From an uncultured Sphingobacteriales bacterium (GTDB lineage: Bacteria; Bacteroidota; Bacteroidia; Chitinophagales; Chitinophagaceae): a stretch of 7,660 bases of DNA. Of the stretch, positions 6,334 to 7,660 are shown one piece after another; within the stretch, counting starts at the first letter, position 1; the number at the start of each line of letters is the position of its first letter. The stretch spans positions 1-7,660 of the forward strand of contig CAMPKG010000164.1 in the NCBI GenBank assembly GCA_946887085.1, read 5' to 3'. Under the pieces are notes generated by a model. The model saw only the letters and a program-made list of their open reading frames with translations, was not told the DNA's origin and did no database searches. The position numbers and the translations under genes are program-made.

Positions 6334-6516
6334 CTATTTTACTTCTTCAACTTTCACCAGGTGATGTACGGCCTTAACCATACCAATGATCTGTGGTGTA
6401 GCTTCTACTTCAACTGTAGCATGCATTTTGCGCAGGCCCAGTGCCACCAGCGTACGCTTTTGGCGCTCAGGGCGGTCGATGCCGCTTTTAGTTTGTGTTA
6501 TTTTGATCTTAGCCAT
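6334..6516 (-). CDS. rpmD: 50S ribosomal protein L30 (uL30)
   Basis: A small large-subunit protein that binds 23S rRNA. The complete 60-residue product has the bacterial L30 pattern. It starts with [20 protein letters not shown], continues with [19 protein letters not shown], and closes with [15 protein letters not shown]. This is the short bacterial form, without the archaeal/eukaryotic extension. It sits between rpsE and rplO as in spc operons generally, 60 bases after rpsE and 57 before rplO. The start ATG at 6516 has no Shine-Dalgarno but an AATAATTCAA-type A/T-rich leader further upstream. Confidence 0.96.
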   Translation of the reverse strand: MAKIKITQTKSGIDRPERQKRTLVALGLRKMHATVEVEATPQIIGMVKAVHHLVKVEEVK

Positions 6517-6576
6517 GACGCTATTAATAATTCAAAAGTTAAAATTCAAAACTCAAAAACCCTCTCGGGGAATTGA
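6517..6576 (-). other. A/T-rich rpsE-rpmD gap with short direct repeats
   Basis: On the minus strand the gap carries TTTTGAATT twice (plus coordinates 6543-6551 and 6529-6537, 14 bases apart) and a third, imperfect TTTTGAGT copy. Next to the rpsE stop lies CCC-GAGA-GGG followed by TTTTTG (about 6555-6570), a tiny GNRA-capped stem with a T-run. The three-pair stem is too short to call a terminator. I see no promoter with both boxes here. Confidence 0.4.
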
Positions 6577-7095
6577 TTACCCGTTGAATACTTTCTTCAG
6601 GTTAACGTTGCGGTGCCTGGCAACTTGTACCGGCTCGCGCAGCAGGCTCAAAGCATAGAAAGTAGCTTTTACCACGTTGTGCGGGTTTGCAGAACCTAAG
6701 GACTTAGAAAGCACGTCGGTAATACCTGCAGCCTCAAGTACAGCACGCATGCTGCCACCGGCGATCACACCTGTACCGTGAGCAGCTGGTTTGATCAATA
6801 CTTTCGCAGCGCCTTCTTTGGCAAACTGGTCGTGAGGGATAGTACCATTCATCACCGGAACCTTGATCAGGTTCTTCTTGGCATCGTCGATGCCTTTTGT
6901 GATGGCTTCCTGCACCTCTTTTGCTTTGCCAAGGCCATGTCCTACTACACCGTTACCATTGCCTACCACTACAAGAGCAGAAAAGCTGAACGCACGGCCA
7001 CCTTTAGTGGTTTTTACCACACGGTTGATAGACACTACCTTTTCATGCAGTTCCAGGTCTCCGGCTTTTACGCGATTATATGTTGTCTTCGCCAT
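6577..7095 (-). CDS. rpsE: 30S ribosomal protein S5 (uS5)
   Basis: A small-subunit protein important for decoding accuracy and for the mRNA entry site. The 172-residue product has the S5 double-stranded-RNA-binding domain (about 15-80). This includes [20 protein letters not shown] (21-40) and the flexible [14 protein letters not shown] region (45-58). The C-terminal domain follows (about 88-165), with [20 protein letters not shown] (102-121) and [14 protein letters not shown] (132-145). Length is typical. It lies 31 bases downstream of rplR. The leader reads CGAATAATA-ATG, rich in A at the positions favoured in Bacteroidota and without a Shine-Dalgarno. Confidence 0.97.
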   Translation of the reverse strand: MAKTTYNRVKAGDLELHEKVVSINRVVKTTKGGRAFSFSALVVVGNGNGVVGHGLGKAKEVQEAITKGIDDAKKNLIKVPVMNGTIPHDQFAKEGAAKVLIKPAAHGTGVIAGGSMRAVLEAAGITDVLSKSLGSANPHNVVKATFYALSLLREPVQVARHRNVNLKKVFNG

Positions 7096-7126
7096 TATTA
7101 TTCGAAAAAGAAAAAGTTAAACAATA

Positions 7127-7486
7127 TTAGAAATTCAATCCGCCTTCGCGTGCACCATCAGCTATAGCTTTTACCCGGCCATGGTACAGGTAACCTCCAC
7201 GGTCAAATACGCAGGTTTCAATACCAAGAGCTTTTGCTTTTTCTGCGAGTGCTTTACCTACCAGTACAGACTTTTCTGATTTGTTACCGCTCTGTGCAGC
7301 GATATCTTTCTGGCGGGAGTTTGCTGAAGCCAGCGTAGTGCCGGTAGCATCGTCTATCAGCTGAGCATAGATATCCTTATTGCTGCGAAATACAGAAAGA
7401 CGAGGCTTTTGTGCAGTACCACTGATCTTGGTACGGATGCGCCAACGCAATTTCTGACGACGGATTACTTTTTGATCAAGTGCCAT
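7127..7486 (-). CDS. rplR: 50S ribosomal protein L18 (uL18)
   Basis: This protein binds 5S rRNA and, with L5 and L25-type proteins, joins it to the large subunit. The complete 119-residue product begins with a basic helix ([18 protein letters not shown], 6-23), then the conserved [20 protein letters not shown] (27-46). It ends in [20 protein letters not shown] (94-113) and REGGLNF, the usual L18 C-terminus. It lies between rplF and rpsE in the standard order. The leader is AACTTAGATAAA-ATG with no Shine-Dalgarno. The preceding gap to rplF (108 bases) is the longest inside this operon and is structured. Confidence 0.97.
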   Translation of the reverse strand: MALDQKVIRRQKLRWRIRTKISGTAQKPRLSVFRSNKDIYAQLIDDATGTTLASANSRQKDIAAQSGNKSEKSVLVGKALAEKAKALGIETCVFDRGGYLYHGRVKAIADGAREGGLNF

Positions 7487-7501
7487 TTTATCTAAGTTTT
7501 A

Positions 7502-7518
7502 CGGGCTTCCCGCCTGGG
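7502..7518 (-). promoter_or_regulatory. Two competing GC-rich stems in the rplR leader
   Basis: CGGG (7502-7505) can pair with CCCG (7509-7512), or CCC (7509-7511) can pair with GGG (7516-7518). The two folds exclude each other. They lie 16-32 bases before the rplR start in DNA that is otherwise A/T-rich. This could be a translational control site or chance, and stems of three to four pairs are weak evidence. Confidence 0.25.
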
Positions 7519-7561
7519 CGAGAGCTACCGGAGTGTTTTATTTGTTTTTGCATAATCGAGT

Positions 7562-7583
7562 GTCACCCGTTTAAGCAGGTGAC
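7562..7583 (-). repeat. Inverted repeat after rplF
   Basis: GTCACCCG (7562-7569) faces CAGGTGAC (7576-7583). In the minus-strand RNA it forms an eight-pair stem with one G-U pair and a six-base loop. It begins 11 bases after the rplF stop codon. No T-run follows, so it is not an intrinsic terminator. It may protect the 3' end of a processed message or pause transcription. Confidence 0.5.
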
Positions 7584-7594
7584 GATCAATTGAA

Positions 7595-7660
7595 TTACTT
7601 ACCAGCTGCTTTACCTGCCTTACGACGTACGATCTCATTTGAGTAACGTACACCTTTACC
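7595..7660 (-). CDS. rplF: 50S ribosomal protein L6 (uL6), C-terminal end only
   Basis: The window edge cuts this gene. Only the last 21 codons and the TAA stop are present, reading GKGVRYSNEIVRRKAGKAAGK. The GKGVRY and VRRK pattern is the conserved C-terminus of L6, where the last beta strand is followed by a basic tail contacting 23S rRNA near the sarcin-ricin loop. Its place directly upstream of rplR is where rplF lies in spc operons, which supports the call despite the short stretch. The rest of the gene continues beyond position 7660. Confidence 0.9.
   Translation of the reverse strand, partial: GKGVRYSNEIVRRKAGKAAGK

Noticed and set aside
1..7660. CRISPR array, insertion sequence, prophage or defence system
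   Set aside because: No regularly spaced repeats, transposase, integrase, terminal repeats or toxin-like small genes were seen. Apart from the topoisomerase and oxidoreductase, the genes are housekeeping.

Overview
This window looks like chromosomal DNA of a member of the Bacteroidota, most probably a Chitinophagaceae-like lineage. Three things point there. The tRNA gene has a textbook Bacteroidota promoter (TTG, 19 bases, TACATTTG). Almost every gene starts behind an A/T-rich leader with no Shine-Dalgarno sequence. The Lgt is the long, divergent type found in that phylum. The lineage below phylum is inference.

Left part (1-1634): a minus-strand tRNA-Cys(GCA) with its own promoter and an intrinsic terminator starting right at the encoded CCA end, then plus-strand lgt, the lipoprotein diacylglyceryl transferase. 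Middle part (1635-3496): a minus-strand NAD(P)-binding SDR-type oxidoreductase whose stop codon touches the lgt stop codon, then a plus-strand type IB DNA topoisomerase. The topoisomerase is interrupted by one in-frame TGA at 2903-2905. The reading frame is otherwise intact, and all five catalytic positions keep exactly the spacing of the Deinococcus radiodurans enzyme. The gene also has a strong GGAGG ribosome binding site, out of place among its neighbours.

Right part (3545-7660), all on the minus strand and read right to left: the distal half of the spc ribosomal-protein operon, rplF (only its 3' end) - rplR - rpsE - rpmD - rplO - secY - map. It ends at a hairpin with a T-run just after map. 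The ribosomal genes supply 50S and 30S proteins. SecY is the core of the translocon. Map trims the initiator Met from nascent chains. Lgt acts later, on lipoprotein precursors that have passed through SecY. The infA/rpmJ/rpsM/rpsK/rpsD/rpoA/rplQ block that often follows map in this phylum is not here.

No CRISPR array, insertion sequence, rRNA, prophage or novel multi-gene system is visible. The points most worth a second look are the nonsense codon in the topoisomerase, and the hairpin plus promoter-like element between rplO and secY, which may make secY-map a separately tuned unit.
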